This document shows positions 1-9,027 of a stretch of 48,603 nt of DNA, piece after piece. The notes under the pieces were generated by a model. That model saw only the letters and a program-made list of their open reading frames with translations, was not told the DNA's origin and made no database searches. Made by a program: the position numbers and the translations under genes. This DNA comes from JBBQXY01 sp038209195 (lineage in GTDB: Bacteria; Chloroflexota; Ktedonobacteria; Ktedonobacterales; Ktedonobacteraceae), in the NCBI GenBank assembly GCA_038209195.1, contig JBBQXY010000023.1, positions 1-48,603 of the forward strand, read 5' to 3'. Position 1 is the stretch's first letter, and the number at the start of each line of letters is the position of its first letter.

Positions 1-473
1 AAGGGTTCACTGCCAACCGCGAAATCAAAGAGGTGCCATTCATCACCATTTGTCAGGACGCCAAGATAAAGTCCTGCTTGTGTCAGGTAGCGTTCCAATT
101 GTTCGAGCGGTGTTTCATGACCGCGTTGGGTAGCTGCAAGATTGCGGATAGATGAGCTTTTTGTTTCGATTATGGCTATCCTACGCCTGTCTTTTGCCTG
201 TTGACTCCAAAGCGTGAGGTCAAAACGTTCAGTGCTCTCATACTCAATTTGCTCTGGGGTATAGTGAAAGACTGGTAAGATGTGGTCGCGAATGAGCGTG
301 GCACGCAACCCATGTTCATCGCCGCTATGCTGAGGTGCGCTGGCAAAATAGGAGAAAATATCTTCGCCTGACTTTGGGTCATGCCACGAGGTATATGCGC
401 GTACTAATGCCAATGCGAAATCAGTTAACGCTGTGAACTGGGGAAGGTCAATAGGGGCAGAAGGATGCTGCAT
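1..473 (-). CDS. N-terminal part of a PD-(D/E)xK nuclease-domain protein (restriction-enzyme-like), cut by window edge
   Basis: I translated this by hand: 157 codons are visible and the C-terminus lies beyond position 1. The ATG at 473 follows a GAGG about 9 bases upstream, and an in-frame stop lies just before it. A nuclease-like signature is visible: Asp85 in ERFDLTLW, then Glu103-x-Lys105 in IIETKSS, followed by QLERYL and the segment VLTNGDEWHLFD (139-150). This layout is typical of the N-terminal nuclease domain of type I R subunits and type IIG/ISP restriction enzymes, where the TNG-x-W segment closes the fold. Whether methylase or helicase domains follow cannot be seen. It could also be a stand-alone type I R N-terminal-domain protein. 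Confidence 0.6.
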   Translation of the reverse strand, partial: MQHPSAPIDLPQFTALTDFALALVRAYTSWHDPKSGEDIFSYFASAPQHSGDEHGLRATLIRDHILPVFHYTPEQIEYESTERFDLTLWSQQAKDRRRIAIIETKSSSIRNLAATQRGHETPLEQLERYLTQAGLYLGVLTNGDEWHLFDFAVGSEP

Positions 474-661
474 GGCTGCTCTACCTCAACTCTGCTACGT
501 GATGTTTATCGTGAATGCTTAAAGGCAGTATAGAGGTTCAAGCATCATTGGTCAAGTAGGTGACAGACTCTAAGCACCATGTTGTCTTTGTGATATAGTG
601 GTAAGTAGACTCGTCTATTCACTTGATTGGCAACTGAAAATAGAGCGCAAGGAGCAATTAG

Positions 662-1618
662 ATGTTTCAACGTCTTCTGGTCCCTCTCGATGGGTCAACT
701 CGTGCGGAACTGGCACTTCCCGTTGCTGCCCGACTTGCCAGGGCCTCTGGCGGGACAGTTGTACTGCTGCGCGTCGTAAGTCCTCCGACAGAATCTGCGT
801 CGTCTACCACTTCAAGTCAGGGGACATCAGCGGAGCTTGTCGATCCTGACTTTGCCGAGGCAACAAACTACCTACAGCGCATTACCAGGATGAGTAGTTT
901 GCTCGATATCCATACCGAACCAGTCGTTAACTCCGGTCAAGCAACTGCTACCATACTCTCAACGGTAGACGACCATCAGATTGATCTAATTGTGCTGTCC
1001 AGTTATGGCTACACAGGCATAGAACACCAGGTGTTGGGAAGCGTTGCTGAGCACGTCGCTCACTATGCTTCCATCCCGGTCTTCGTGTTACGTGAAGGGG
1101 AAGGAGCGTCAGCTGTATTCCATCAACATGTGGTGGACTTCCTACGCGTGATTGTTCCCTTGGATGGTTCCACTCGTGCCAAAGCGGCACTTGTCCCCGC
1201 CGTGCAGCTCATCGCATCAATGGCTGCTCCGGGGCATCGCGCATTGCATTTCCTACGCGTGGTGGTTTTGCCAGACGCAGAGCAGAGCAGTCACAACGAG
1301 CGAGAAGCCATTTTACAGGAGGCTGAAGAATATCTGAAAGCGGTAGTGCAACACATCCATGAAGAATTGGCTACCAGCTCGGTAACAGAGCACACACTCG
1401 AAATTACCTGGTCAGTCACCATTGATGACGACATCGCGGCAGGTATCATTCGCGTGGCGGAGGATGGTGAAGGGGGAGAAGTATCTGGTAGTTCGGATAT
1501 GATCGCTATGGCAATGTATGAGTATCCAGAGATGCAACGCGATGCAACAGGTAGTGTCACCGGGCGTGTGTTGCAAGGAACCAAGCTGCCGCTTTTGATC
1601 GTACATCCCCAGTCCTGA
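662..1618 (+). CDS. Tandem universal stress protein (two UspA domains)
   Basis: This 318-residue protein has two UspA folds, about residues 1-145 and 160-318. Each starts with a beta strand followed by PLDGSTRA (LLVPLDGSTRA, then VIVPLDGSTRA). Domain 1 ends in the nucleotide-binding pattern around residues 113-127, SYGYTG then LGS, close to the G-2x-G-9x-G(S/T) motif with the first Gly replaced by Ser. In domain 2 this motif is degenerate and only the GS survives, so domain 2 may not bind ATP. Usp proteins are cytoplasmic stress and persistence factors. The gene stands alone and is closed by the hairpin at 1702-1744. ATG 662 follows an AAGGAGCAAT-type ribosome site. Confidence 0.9.
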   Translation: MFQRLLVPLDGSTRAELALPVAARLARASGGTVVLLRVVSPPTESASSTTSSQGTSAELVDPDFAEATNYLQRITRMSSLLDIHTEPVVNSGQATATILSTVDDHQIDLIVLSSYGYTGIEHQVLGSVAEHVAHYASIPVFVLREGEGASAVFHQHVVDFLRVIVPLDGSTRAKAALVPAVQLIASMAAPGHRALHFLRVVVLPDAEQSSHNEREAILQEAEEYLKAVVQHIHEELATSSVTEHTLEITWSVTIDDDIAAGIIRVAEDGEGGEVSGSSDMIAMAMYEYPEMQRDATGSVTGRVLQGTKLPLLIVHPQS

Positions 1619-1701
1619 TAGTGGAACAGTAACTCTCACACATGATGTCCCTTTATCCACTTTGGCAATAAGCGCAAATCGAATGCAGCCATCCCCTAAA
1701 A

Positions 1702-1744
1702 ACCAGCGTAGCAGAGCATACCCCCAATGCTCTGCTACGCTGGT
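1702..1744. terminator. Bidirectional hairpin terminator
   Basis: A perfect 18-bp inverted repeat (1702-1719 with 1727-1744) encloses a 7-base C-rich loop. It lies between the convergent Usp and thiolase genes, with an A-rich run on the left (1697-1702) that reads as a U-tract for the minus strand. It probably ends both transcripts. Confidence 0.85.
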
Positions 1745-1759
1745 GCCTACTATAGGTGA

Positions 1760-2947
1760 TTACCGTTCGACGATCATCGCTACGCCCTGTCCACCGCCGA
1801 TACACAATGTCGCTAGCCCATAGTGGGATTGGCGACGTTGCATTTCATAGAGCAGCGTGATCAGGATACGTGCTCCACTGGCACCGATTGGATGACCTAG
1901 CGCGATTGCGCCACCATTTACATTGACTATGGAACGGTCGAAGCCTAGTTCTTTCCCAACTGCCACCGATTGGGCGGCGAAGGCCTCGTTAGCTTCAATC
2001 AGGTCGATATCTGACAGGCTGAGTCCAGCCTTTTTCATCGCGAGCCTACTGGAAGGCACTGGCCCCATGCCCATGATGCGCGGCTCAACACCTGCCGAGG
2101 CATAGCTACGGACGGTAGCTAGTGGCTTCAAGCCAAGCTCTTCCGCTTTGTGGCGGCTCATCACAACCACTGCGGCTCCCCCATCATTGAGGCCCGAAGA
2201 ATTGCCTGCCGTGACCATGCCACCATCCTTCTTAAAGGCCGGGCGTAGCTTCGCCAGAGCCTCCGCGGTGGTTTCAGCGCGAGGTTGTTGATCGGTTGCA
2301 AAAAAGGTTGACCCCTTTTTCCCTGGTACTTCCACAGGCACAATTTCATCACGAAATACACCAGTCTCAATGGCATGCACCGCTCTGCGCTGGCTTTCCA
2401 ACGCGAACTGGTCCAGTTCTTCCCGACTCAAGTGGTAATCCGCACAGATATTTTCAGCCGTGACGCCCATATGATAATGTTCAAATGCATCTAACAAGCC
2501 ATCCTGAATCATCTCATCAACCAGTTCACCATTGCCCATGCGATAACCAAATCGTGCTTTGTCTAACAAAAAGGGAGCACGACTCATACTTTCCATGCCT
2601 CCAGCCACCACGACCTCCGCGTCGCCTAGCTTGACCGCCTGGGCCGCTAGCATTACAGCGTTGAGACCGCTCCCACAAACTCTATTGATCGTCATCGCGG
2701 GGATATGTACCGGCAAACCAGCATGGATAGCCGACTGACGCGCCGGATTCTGTCCCAATCCAGCCTGGAGCACGTTGCCCATAATGACCTCATCCACCTG
2801 GTCAGGTTTGAGGTTGGCTCTCTCCAATGCGGCCCGAATACAGATTTCGCCTAATCGTATTGCCGAAACCTCGGCCAATCCACCGCCGTAGGTACCGATA
2901 GCGGTACGCACTGCACTCACAATTACTGCATCCTGATACTCGGCCAT
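1760..2947 (-). CDS. Acetyl-CoA C-acetyltransferase (thiolase)
   Basis: This 395-residue protein is full length for the thiolase family. It catalyses condensation of two acetyl-CoA, or the reverse thiolysis. The nucleophilic Cys91 (NRVCGSGLNAV), His352 (ALGHPIGASG) and Cys382 (LCIGGGQG) are all present, as are the signature region VVAGGMESMS and the NEAFA segment. It is a single gene with AAGGAGCAAAACTC before ATG 2947. No beta-oxidation or polyhydroxybutyrate genes are adjacent, so the physiological direction is open. It is closest in type to AtoB/ThlA/PhaA biosynthetic thiolases. A TATAAT (reverse complement at 3026-3031) is a possible -10 for it. Confidence 0.93.
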   Translation of the reverse strand: MAEYQDAVIVSAVRTAIGTYGGGLAEVSAIRLGEICIRAALERANLKPDQVDEVIMGNVLQAGLGQNPARQSAIHAGLPVHIPAMTINRVCGSGLNAVMLAAQAVKLGDAEVVVAGGMESMSRAPFLLDKARFGYRMGNGELVDEMIQDGLLDAFEHYHMGVTAENICADYHLSREELDQFALESQRRAVHAIETGVFRDEIVPVEVPGKKGSTFFATDQQPRAETTAEALAKLRPAFKKDGGMVTAGNSSGLNDGGAAVVVMSRHKAEELGLKPLATVRSYASAGVEPRIMGMGPVPSSRLAMKKAGLSLSDIDLIEANEAFAAQSVAVGKELGFDRSIVNVNGGAIALGHPIGASGARILITLLYEMQRRQSHYGLATLCIGGGQGVAMIVER

Positions 2948-3085
2948 GAGTTTTGCTCCTTCGTTTTTATGCCGCCTGACTGTTTCTAGCGTTTTGCTTG
3001 CAAGCCTACAATGCTACATGCGTACATTATAGACCATAGAAAACTTTCCTGTAGGACTCTTTGACTTTCTGACCCTCCAGTTGTT

Positions 3086-3114
3086 TTGACTCTACAACGG
3101 TAATCTGTTACAGT
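3086..3114 (+). promoter_or_regulatory. Possible sigma-70-type promoter for the DUF2252 gene
   Basis: TTGACT (3086-3091), a 17-base spacer and TACAGT (3109-3114) lie about 120 bases upstream of the DUF2252 start. The -35 is good and the -10 is only fair. Confidence 0.35.
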
Positions 3115-3236
3115 ATATCCAACATGACAACTGAGTTGCAGTTGAAGGATCCATTATGAAATCTTCTTCAGAAACTTGGCATGCTTTGTCAGGGAGATGC
3201 AATTAGTTTGCATTGAAAGGTAGTGTTCAAGGAATC

Positions 3237-4616
3237 ATGCATGAATTACACGATCCTCTAAATGCGGAACAGAACGACCGAACACTTGCCGATCGTCGCG
3301 CCTCTGGTAGGGAACTTCGTAGCAAAGTACCTCGTTCGAGTCATGCTGTGTGGACACCAGCTCCTGACCGTCCTGACCCGCTGAGCTTGCTCTCGGAACA
3401 GAATCGCTCTCGCCTGGCACATCTCGTGCCGCTTCGTTATCAACGCATGATCGTCTCACCGTTTACCTTTTTACGTGGCGCGGCGATCGTCATGGCGCAG
3501 GACCTTGTTACAACTCCTGTGACTGGCATTCATGCGCAGCTCTGCGGCGATGCTCATCTGAACAACTTTGGCATCTACGCCACCCCCGAACGCAATCAGG
3601 TCTTTGATGTGAATGACTTTGACGAGACGTTGTCAGGTCCCTGGGAATGGGATATTAAGCGACTTGCTGCCAGCATTGTTTTAGGCGGGCGGGCCAACGG
3701 CTTCCTCGCGGCAACAAACAAGCGAGCTGTTGTAAGTTGTGTTCAGTCGTATCGTGAGCACATGTGGCAGTATTGCAATATGTGCCATATCGATGTCTGG
3801 TATTCTCGTATTGACTACGAGAGCTCTCTCCAATTCGTGCATCCCACCTTTCGCTGGTACATCACCAAGCAGCGCGAGAAGTCTCGCCAACGCTCTAGCC
3901 TCCAGGTGTTTCCCAAACTCACCATACAAGTCGATGGTCGAGATACCTTCAAGGATGATCCTCCCCTCATCGCCCATCTTGCTGACGAAGAACTCGCTCA
4001 ACAGTTGAGCGGTCTGGTGGTTGCATACCGACCGACAGTACAAGAGGATCGCCAGGTGCTCCTCAGCAAATATCACTGTGTGGATATCGCGCAGAAAGTT
4101 GTTGGTGTAGGTAGCGTCGGCACGCGTTGTTACGTAGCCTTATTGCTGGGCAACGATAGCAACGATCCCCTCCTTTTGCAGATCAAGGAGGCCCAAAACT
4201 CGGTTCTTGAGCGTCACTTAGGCCCAAGTGTCTATCCCAATCACGCACAGCGCGTCGTTTGTGGACAACGTCTCATGCAAGCGGCCAGCGATCTCTTTCT
4301 TGGCTGGACACGACTTGACTCCACCGACTACTACGTACGCCAGCTACGAGACATGAAGCTGACGGTGAATATTGAGACGCTGACTCCTGATGGCTTCATC
4401 GAGTATTGTCGTTTCTGTGGCTGGGCTCTGGCCCGCGCACATGCTCGCTCCGGTGACTCCGCACAAATCAGCGGCTATCTGGGCAGAAGCAATGTGTTTG
4501 ACCGTGCCATTGCAGTTTTCGCCGAGACCTACGCCGACCAAACCGAACGCGATCATGCCGCCCTGGTTGCTGCGCTCCAAACTAAGCAGCTACCGATCGA
4601 GTCTCACGTACCTTAA
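3237..4616 (+). CDS. DUF2252 family protein (kinase-like fold, unknown substrate)
   Basis: The protein has 459 residues from ATG 3237. An in-frame TTG at 3213 would add eight residues, but the ATG has an AAGGA just upstream and the TTG has none. Family landmarks are the conserved N-terminal RYQRMIVSPFTFLRG, then CGDAHLNNFG, then VFDVNDFDET followed by PWEWDIKRLAAS. The HLNN and DxND segments resemble the catalytic loop and metal-binding Asp of aminoglycoside-phosphotransferase-like kinases. That suggests a phosphotransferase fold, but no substrate is known. It converges on the amylosucrase gene with only six bases between the stop codons. Confidence 0.85.
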   Translation: MHELHDPLNAEQNDRTLADRRASGRELRSKVPRSSHAVWTPAPDRPDPLSLLSEQNRSRLAHLVPLRYQRMIVSPFTFLRGAAIVMAQDLVTTPVTGIHAQLCGDAHLNNFGIYATPERNQVFDVNDFDETLSGPWEWDIKRLAASIVLGGRANGFLAATNKRAVVSCVQSYREHMWQYCNMCHIDVWYSRIDYESSLQFVHPTFRWYITKQREKSRQRSSLQVFPKLTIQVDGRDTFKDDPPLIAHLADEELAQQLSGLVVAYRPTVQEDRQVLLSKYHCVDIAQKVVGVGSVGTRCYVALLLGNDSNDPLLLQIKEAQNSVLERHLGPSVYPNHAQRVVCGQRLMQAASDLFLGWTRLDSTDYYVRQLRDMKLTVNIETLTPDGFIEYCRFCGWALARAHARSGDSAQISGYLGRSNVFDRAIAVFAETYADQTERDHAALVAALQTKQLPIESHVP

Positions 4617-4622
4617 AATCCC

Positions 4623-6614
4623 TCATCGCCCTTCGCCTCTGTGCTTTCCTTGAGTAGCACTGAATGGCTGCAACCATACATACTGGTAGGGTTGCAGCCG
4701 CAAAGGTTGCTCTGCTGTGAGCGTTTGACCTGTAATCAAGTCGGTGAAACGGTAGCCCGCCCCGTACAACCGCAACTGGTTGGCATCCATCTCCTGCGGA
4801 TGAGGGGAGAAGCTTGCCACGACGAAGAGTCGCTGGCTACCGCCGTGCCGAACATAGCCAAAGAGATGCCCGTTCCCCGTCTCGACAAACTCTGCGTTGC
4901 TATCGTAGATCGCCGGTTGCTGTTTGCGTAGCGAGATGAGCCGCATTACTCCCGCGAAGATCTCTCCTTGCGGCGAGTTGGGCTCTTGCTGCACTTGCTC
5001 TTGCCAGGCAAGATCAGCCTGTGGTCGATGCACCCAACGACTGTCGCTGGCCTTGTACGGATCAATGGAGAACGCGTACTCGTTCAGTGTGCCAAATTCG
5101 TCGCCCAGGTACAGTAGCGGGATGCCACCGATGCTTAAGATGATGCTGTACAGCATGAGGATGCGCCGCACAGCCAGTTTCATCTGCTGTTTGTCTGCCG
5201 ACTGGATCGCCTGCTCCAAACCTGCTAAGGAGGCCAACGTGCCCGATATGCGAGCGTCGCCGGTGGACGGGTTCTCCTGAAATGGTACGCCGCGCGCAAA
5301 AGAGCCAGCGAAGCGGCCCAGGTAAAATTGGTTCAGGAACGCCCGGTGACCGCTTGGATCGATCCACTTAAAGCGGGCATCGTTATCATCAAACGTCCAG
5401 CCGATATCATCGTGTGAGCGCAGGTAGTTTACCCACGCCGTACCCAGCGGTAGCCGGAAACGGTGGAGCATAGAGTGTTCAAGCAGCTTGACCTCGCTCG
5501 TCGCCAGCGACTCCCAGAGCAGTGCCATGAGCAACGGGTTGTAGCTTATCTGGCATTCTCGTGGGCTGATGTAGCTCATAACATCGTCGGGGTGGACAAT
5601 CGCCTCGGACTTGAAAAGCAGCGCGGGGGCGGCAATACGCGCAATCGCGTGAAATGCCTGGATGATCTGGTGGGCCTCTGGTTGGTTCTCGCTACTGGTA
5701 CCCATGCGCTTCCAGATGAAGGCCACCGCGTCGAGCCTGAGCACCTCCACCCCGACGTTGGCGATGAAGAGCATCTCCTGGGCCATGGCACTGAAGACCG
5801 CCGGATTGGCGTAGTTGAGATCCCACTGGAAGCTATTGAAGGTCGTCCAGACCCACTTGTTTCTGTCCTCTAACCAGGTAAAACTGCCACGGCGCACCTC
5901 GGGGAAGACCTCACGTAACGTCCGCTCGTAGGCGTCGGGCATCGTTCGGTCGGGGTAGAGGAAGTAGTAGTTCTCGTATTCGTAGTCACCAGCCTGGGCG
6001 CGCTTTGCCCACTCGTGCTCATCGGAGGTGTGGTTGAAGACGAAGTCGAGCACCAAGCTGATGCCTTGCTCCTGGAATTCACGCGCTAGCTCGGATAGCT
6101 CTTCGATCGTGCCAAGTTTGGGGTTGACGCGACGGTGACTGCTGACAGCATAGCCGCCATCGCTATTCCCTTCGGGTGATTCGAATAGCGGCATCAGGTG
6201 CAAATAGGTCAGTCCAAGCTTTTTGAAATAGGGCAACCGCTCGCGCATGCCATTGAGTGTCCCGGCAAACAGATCAACATAACACATACCGCCGACCATC
6301 TGCTGCGACTGAAACCATGTGGGAGTACCTTCACGCCGCGCATCCAACTGCTTGAGCCAGGTGGGACGGCTGAACCAGCTACGTGCTGCTGCGGTCAAGA
6401 GTTCCTCAAGGTGATAGAAAAAGTCATATTGTCCGCCGTAAAGGCCCAACAGTAGCTCGAAAAATCGTCCCCACTCGTGCTGTAGTCGCGTCTCGAACGC
6501 ACGCCAGTCCGCTGGTGCGGCACTCGCTTCATCTCGAAAAGTGTTCTCCAAACGAGGCCACAGTCGCTCTAAAGACAAGGCCGCTTGCTGCTGAACCTGC
6601 TTAGCATCAGTCAT
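4623..6614 (-). CDS. Amylosucrase (GH13), sucrose to alpha-1,4-glucan
   Basis: The GH13 glucosyltransferase has 663 residues from ATG 6614. An upstream in-frame ATG at 6698 gives 691, but 6614 has GAGGGAGAG directly before it. Amylosucrase-type landmarks are GGMCYVDLFAGTLNGM, NSDGGYAVSSHR, FVFNHTSDEH, nucleophile Asp295 (LRLDAVAF), acid/base Glu337 (KSEAIVHP) and Asp402 (RSHDDIGW). The 42- and 65-residue spacing between the three acids equals that of the characterised Neisseria polysaccharea enzyme (D286, E328, D393). The enzyme is intracellular with no signal peptide. It builds a linear glucan from sucrose and releases fructose. The branching enzyme at 22832-24829 could act on its product. 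A sucrose hydrolase is the main alternative. Confidence 0.88.
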   Translation of the reverse strand: MTDAKQVQQQAALSLERLWPRLENTFRDEASAAPADWRAFETRLQHEWGRFFELLLGLYGGQYDFFYHLEELLTAAARSWFSRPTWLKQLDARREGTPTWFQSQQMVGGMCYVDLFAGTLNGMRERLPYFKKLGLTYLHLMPLFESPEGNSDGGYAVSSHRRVNPKLGTIEELSELAREFQEQGISLVLDFVFNHTSDEHEWAKRAQAGDYEYENYYFLYPDRTMPDAYERTLREVFPEVRRGSFTWLEDRNKWVWTTFNSFQWDLNYANPAVFSAMAQEMLFIANVGVEVLRLDAVAFIWKRMGTSSENQPEAHQIIQAFHAIARIAAPALLFKSEAIVHPDDVMSYISPRECQISYNPLLMALLWESLATSEVKLLEHSMLHRFRLPLGTAWVNYLRSHDDIGWTFDDNDARFKWIDPSGHRAFLNQFYLGRFAGSFARGVPFQENPSTGDARISGTLASLAGLEQAIQSADKQQMKLAVRRILMLYSIILSIGGIPLLYLGDEFGTLNEYAFSIDPYKASDSRWVHRPQADLAWQEQVQQEPNSPQGEIFAGVMRLISLRKQQPAIYDSNAEFVETGNGHLFGYVRHGGSQRLFVVASFSPHPQEMDANQLRLYGAGYRFTDLITGQTLTAEQPLRLQPYQYVWLQPFSATQGKHRGEGR

Positions 6615-7077
6615 TTGCTCTCCCTCTTGCACCCTGCGCTCGACACGTCTGACATTGTCTGCTGGTGGTTGGCGCTTGGGGCCATGCGTCATGGTCATTC
6701 TATTTTGAATGATGAGTGATAAGGAAAGAAAGTCCCCTAGTACTTTTTGGTTGTCATAAAATACTTCTTATAGCCATAGGCTACGACCAAATACTGCTTC
6801 TCCAACTACCCTCATTCCAGCCAAAGAACAATCTCTCTTCTTCAACGTAAGTGAAAAGTAGCTATGGGAAGGAATGAGACGTGGAAATGCCACCCTATGT
6901 CCGGTGACTTTGAATTCATGAACATGTATACTCTACTATAGACGATAATCATAACCATGGCAAGGTATTTACGCCGCGCTTTTGACACTCATCAACGAAT
7001 GTTATTTGGTGATAAAATAGCTCTATGTAACTAATGCTTTCGCCGAAGCCAGAACGTATACACGAAAAGAGCAACAC
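6615..7077. other. Intergenic region upstream of both amylosucrase and the MFS gene
   Basis: About 460 bases with no convincing gene. A TTGACA at 6982-6987 is the best -35 for the MFS gene, but no -10 at usable spacing follows. The segment around 6763-6780 (a TATAGCCATAG core) recurs at about 9871-9881. Confidence 0.4.
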
Positions 7078-8718
7078 ATGTCTTATATTGTGAGACCTCC
7101 GTGTGATGAAGCAGTAATGCAAGCTGCGCCTGAACACGATTCCAAAGCCGTGAAGCGTCCCACACAGACTACACTATCGACCTCAAAGAATCACATTGGT
7201 ACATGGGTACTGGTGGCAACGATTCTCGGCTCTAGCATGGCCTTTATCGACGGCACAGTCGTCAACGTAGCACTGCCGGTGCTCCAGACTGACCTCAATG
7301 CTACGGCAACCGATGTTCAGTGGATCGTCGAAGCATACGCCCTTTTCCTGGCTGCCCTCATTCTTGTCGGTGGCTCGTTGGGCGACCATTTTGGTCGCAG
7401 ACGTGTCTTTGCTCTCGGCATCATCCTCTTCACCCTGGCATCTGTCTTGTGTGGCTTTGCGTTGAACGTCATGTTGATTATTATTGCTCGTGCCATGCAA
7501 GGCATTGGTGGCGCCTTATTGGTCCCTGGTAGCTTAGCGATAATCAGTGCTTCATTCGATAGTAAGCAGCGCGGTCGTGCCATCGGTACCTGGTCAGGGT
7601 TTACTGCGATCACTTCAGCAGTTGGTCCGCTTCTAGGTGGTTTTTTGGTGCAATATGCTTCCTGGCGCTGGGTATTTTTTATCAATGTCCCGGTCGCAGT
7701 AATTGTGCTCGTTGTCCTTTTCTGGCGCGTTCCAGAAAGCCGCAACGAAGAATTAGGTGCGCATGCAAAGCTGGACTGGTGGGGAGCGTTCCTGGCAACG
7801 CTTGGGCTGGGAGGCATCGTTTACGGACTCATCGAATCGAGCGATCTTGGGTTAGGAAGTAGCTTGGTGCTGCTTTCTCTGGCGCTGGGGGTGGTAGCAC
7901 TGATCGCTTTTCTCCTGGTAGAGGCGCGCAGTCAGTCACCGATGCTACCGCTCAGTCTGTTCCGATCTCACACATTTAGCGGTGCAAATGTGTTGACATT
8001 CCTCTTATACGCGGCGTTAGGTGCAAGTTTGTTCTTTCTCCCTTTCAACTTGATCCGTGTGCAGGGCTACTCTCCTACGGCTGCTGGCGCCGCAAATTTA
8101 CCGCTGATTCTGCTCATGTTCCTGTTATCACGTTGGTCTGGTGGTCTGGTAACCCGTTATGGAGCCAAACTTCCCTTGATCATTGGCCCACTGATCGCTG
8201 CTCTTGGCTTCGCACTTTTTGCTCTACCGGGTATTGGTGGCAGCTACTGGACAACCTTTTTCCCAGCCGCTCTTGTCCTAGGCTTGGGCATGTCTGTCAG
8301 CGTCGCACCTTTGACTACAGCGGTAATGGGCGCGGTAGATACGCAATACGCTGGTACTGCCTCCGGCATCAACAATGCCGTCTCTCGCACTGCCGGACTC
8401 ATCGCCATTGCTGTATTTGGTATAATTGTCCTGGTACTATTCAGCAACAGCCTGACGAGCCAATTACCATTGTTGCATCTTTCCGCTGGCATCCAACGTG
8501 CTATCATACTACAAGAAAATAAACTGGTTGGCATCGACATCCCTGCTGGTTTGAGCATTTCAACGCGTGCAGCAGTAAAGCAGGCCATCGCTGCATCGTT
8601 TATCACCAGTTTTCGCGTCATCATGCTGATTTCAGCAGCATTGGCTGTTTGCAGTTCACTAAGTTCGCTCTTGCTCATCGAAGGCAAGCAACAATTCGTC
8701 GACAAGAAAGCATCATAA
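7078..8718 (+). CDS. MFS drug exporter, DHA2 (EmrB/QacA) 14-TM type
   Basis: The 546-residue membrane protein is a proton-coupled efflux pump candidate. The cytosolic N-tail of about 40 residues is followed by SSMAFIDGTVVNVALP (DHA2 motif in TM1). Motif A appears as GGSLGDHFGRRRVF, and there are about 14 hydrophobic segments up to LISAALAVCSSLSSLLL. The large hydrophilic loop typical of the family lies between the last two membrane segments. An alternative ATG at 7117 is possible because the ribosome site at 7078 is weak. It is the first gene of a run with the zinc-finger protein 21 bases downstream and DUF5996 after that. The substrate cannot be told from sequence. Confidence 0.9.
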   Translation: MSYIVRPPCDEAVMQAAPEHDSKAVKRPTQTTLSTSKNHIGTWVLVATILGSSMAFIDGTVVNVALPVLQTDLNATATDVQWIVEAYALFLAALILVGGSLGDHFGRRRVFALGIILFTLASVLCGFALNVMLIIIARAMQGIGGALLVPGSLAIISASFDSKQRGRAIGTWSGFTAITSAVGPLLGGFLVQYASWRWVFFINVPVAVIVLVVLFWRVPESRNEELGAHAKLDWWGAFLATLGLGGIVYGLIESSDLGLGSSLVLLSLALGVVALIAFLLVEARSQSPMLPLSLFRSHTFSGANVLTFLLYAALGASLFFLPFNLIRVQGYSPTAAGAANLPLILLMFLLSRWSGGLVTRYGAKLPLIIGPLIAALGFALFALPGIGGSYWTTFFPAALVLGLGMSVSVAPLTTAVMGAVDTQYAGTASGINNAVSRTAGLIAIAVFGIIVLVLFSNSLTSQLPLLHLSAGIQRAIILQENKLVGIDIPAGLSISTRAAVKQAIAASFITSFRVIMLISAALAVCSSLSSLLLIEGKQQFVDKKAS

Positions 8719-8739
8719 AAATCAGAAAGGAAATTTCTT

Positions 8740-9006
8740 ATGGCGAAACAATGTACACACCTCGATCAGATACAAGAGGTCACCCCTAGCGCAAATGGTT
8801 GTGAGGATTGTTTGAAAATCGGGGATACCTGGGTTCATCTGCGCCTCTGCCTCATATGCGGCCATGTTGGTTGCTGTGACTCGTCAAAAAATAAGCATGC
8901 GACCAAACATTACCACGCGACCAACCACCCCATTATCCAATCCTTTCAGCCAGGAGAGGACTGGGGCTGGTGTTATCCTGACCAGCTCATGCTCGAGTTT
9001 TCTTAG
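8740..9006 (+). CDS. UBP-type zinc finger protein
   Basis: This 88-residue protein is almost entirely one ZnF-UBP domain: CTHLDQI near the N-terminus, CEDC, CLICGHVGCCDSS, then HATKHYHATNHP and the closing WGWCYPD. In eukaryotes the fold binds the ubiquitin C-terminus. Bacterial stand-alone versions are common in actinobacteria and chloroflexi, and their partner is unknown. It is often found next to transporters, as here. AGGAAA stands upstream of ATG 8740, and only 21 bases separate it from both neighbours, which suggests one transcript. Confidence 0.9.
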   Translation: MAKQCTHLDQIQEVTPSANGCEDCLKIGDTWVHLRLCLICGHVGCCDSSKNKHATKHYHATNHPIIQSFQPGEDWGWCYPDQLMLEFS

Positions 9007-9027
9007 CTCCTATGATCGGAGAAACGT

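Noticed and set aside
3681..4076. 131-codon frame antisense to the DUF2252 gene
   Set aside because: It lies wholly inside a strongly recognisable gene and has no domain of its own.
6763..6785. Short TATAGCCATAG-containing stretch shared with 9868-9890
   Set aside because: Only about 15 matching bases at two places with no further copies noticed, so chance or a minor shared element cannot be separated.
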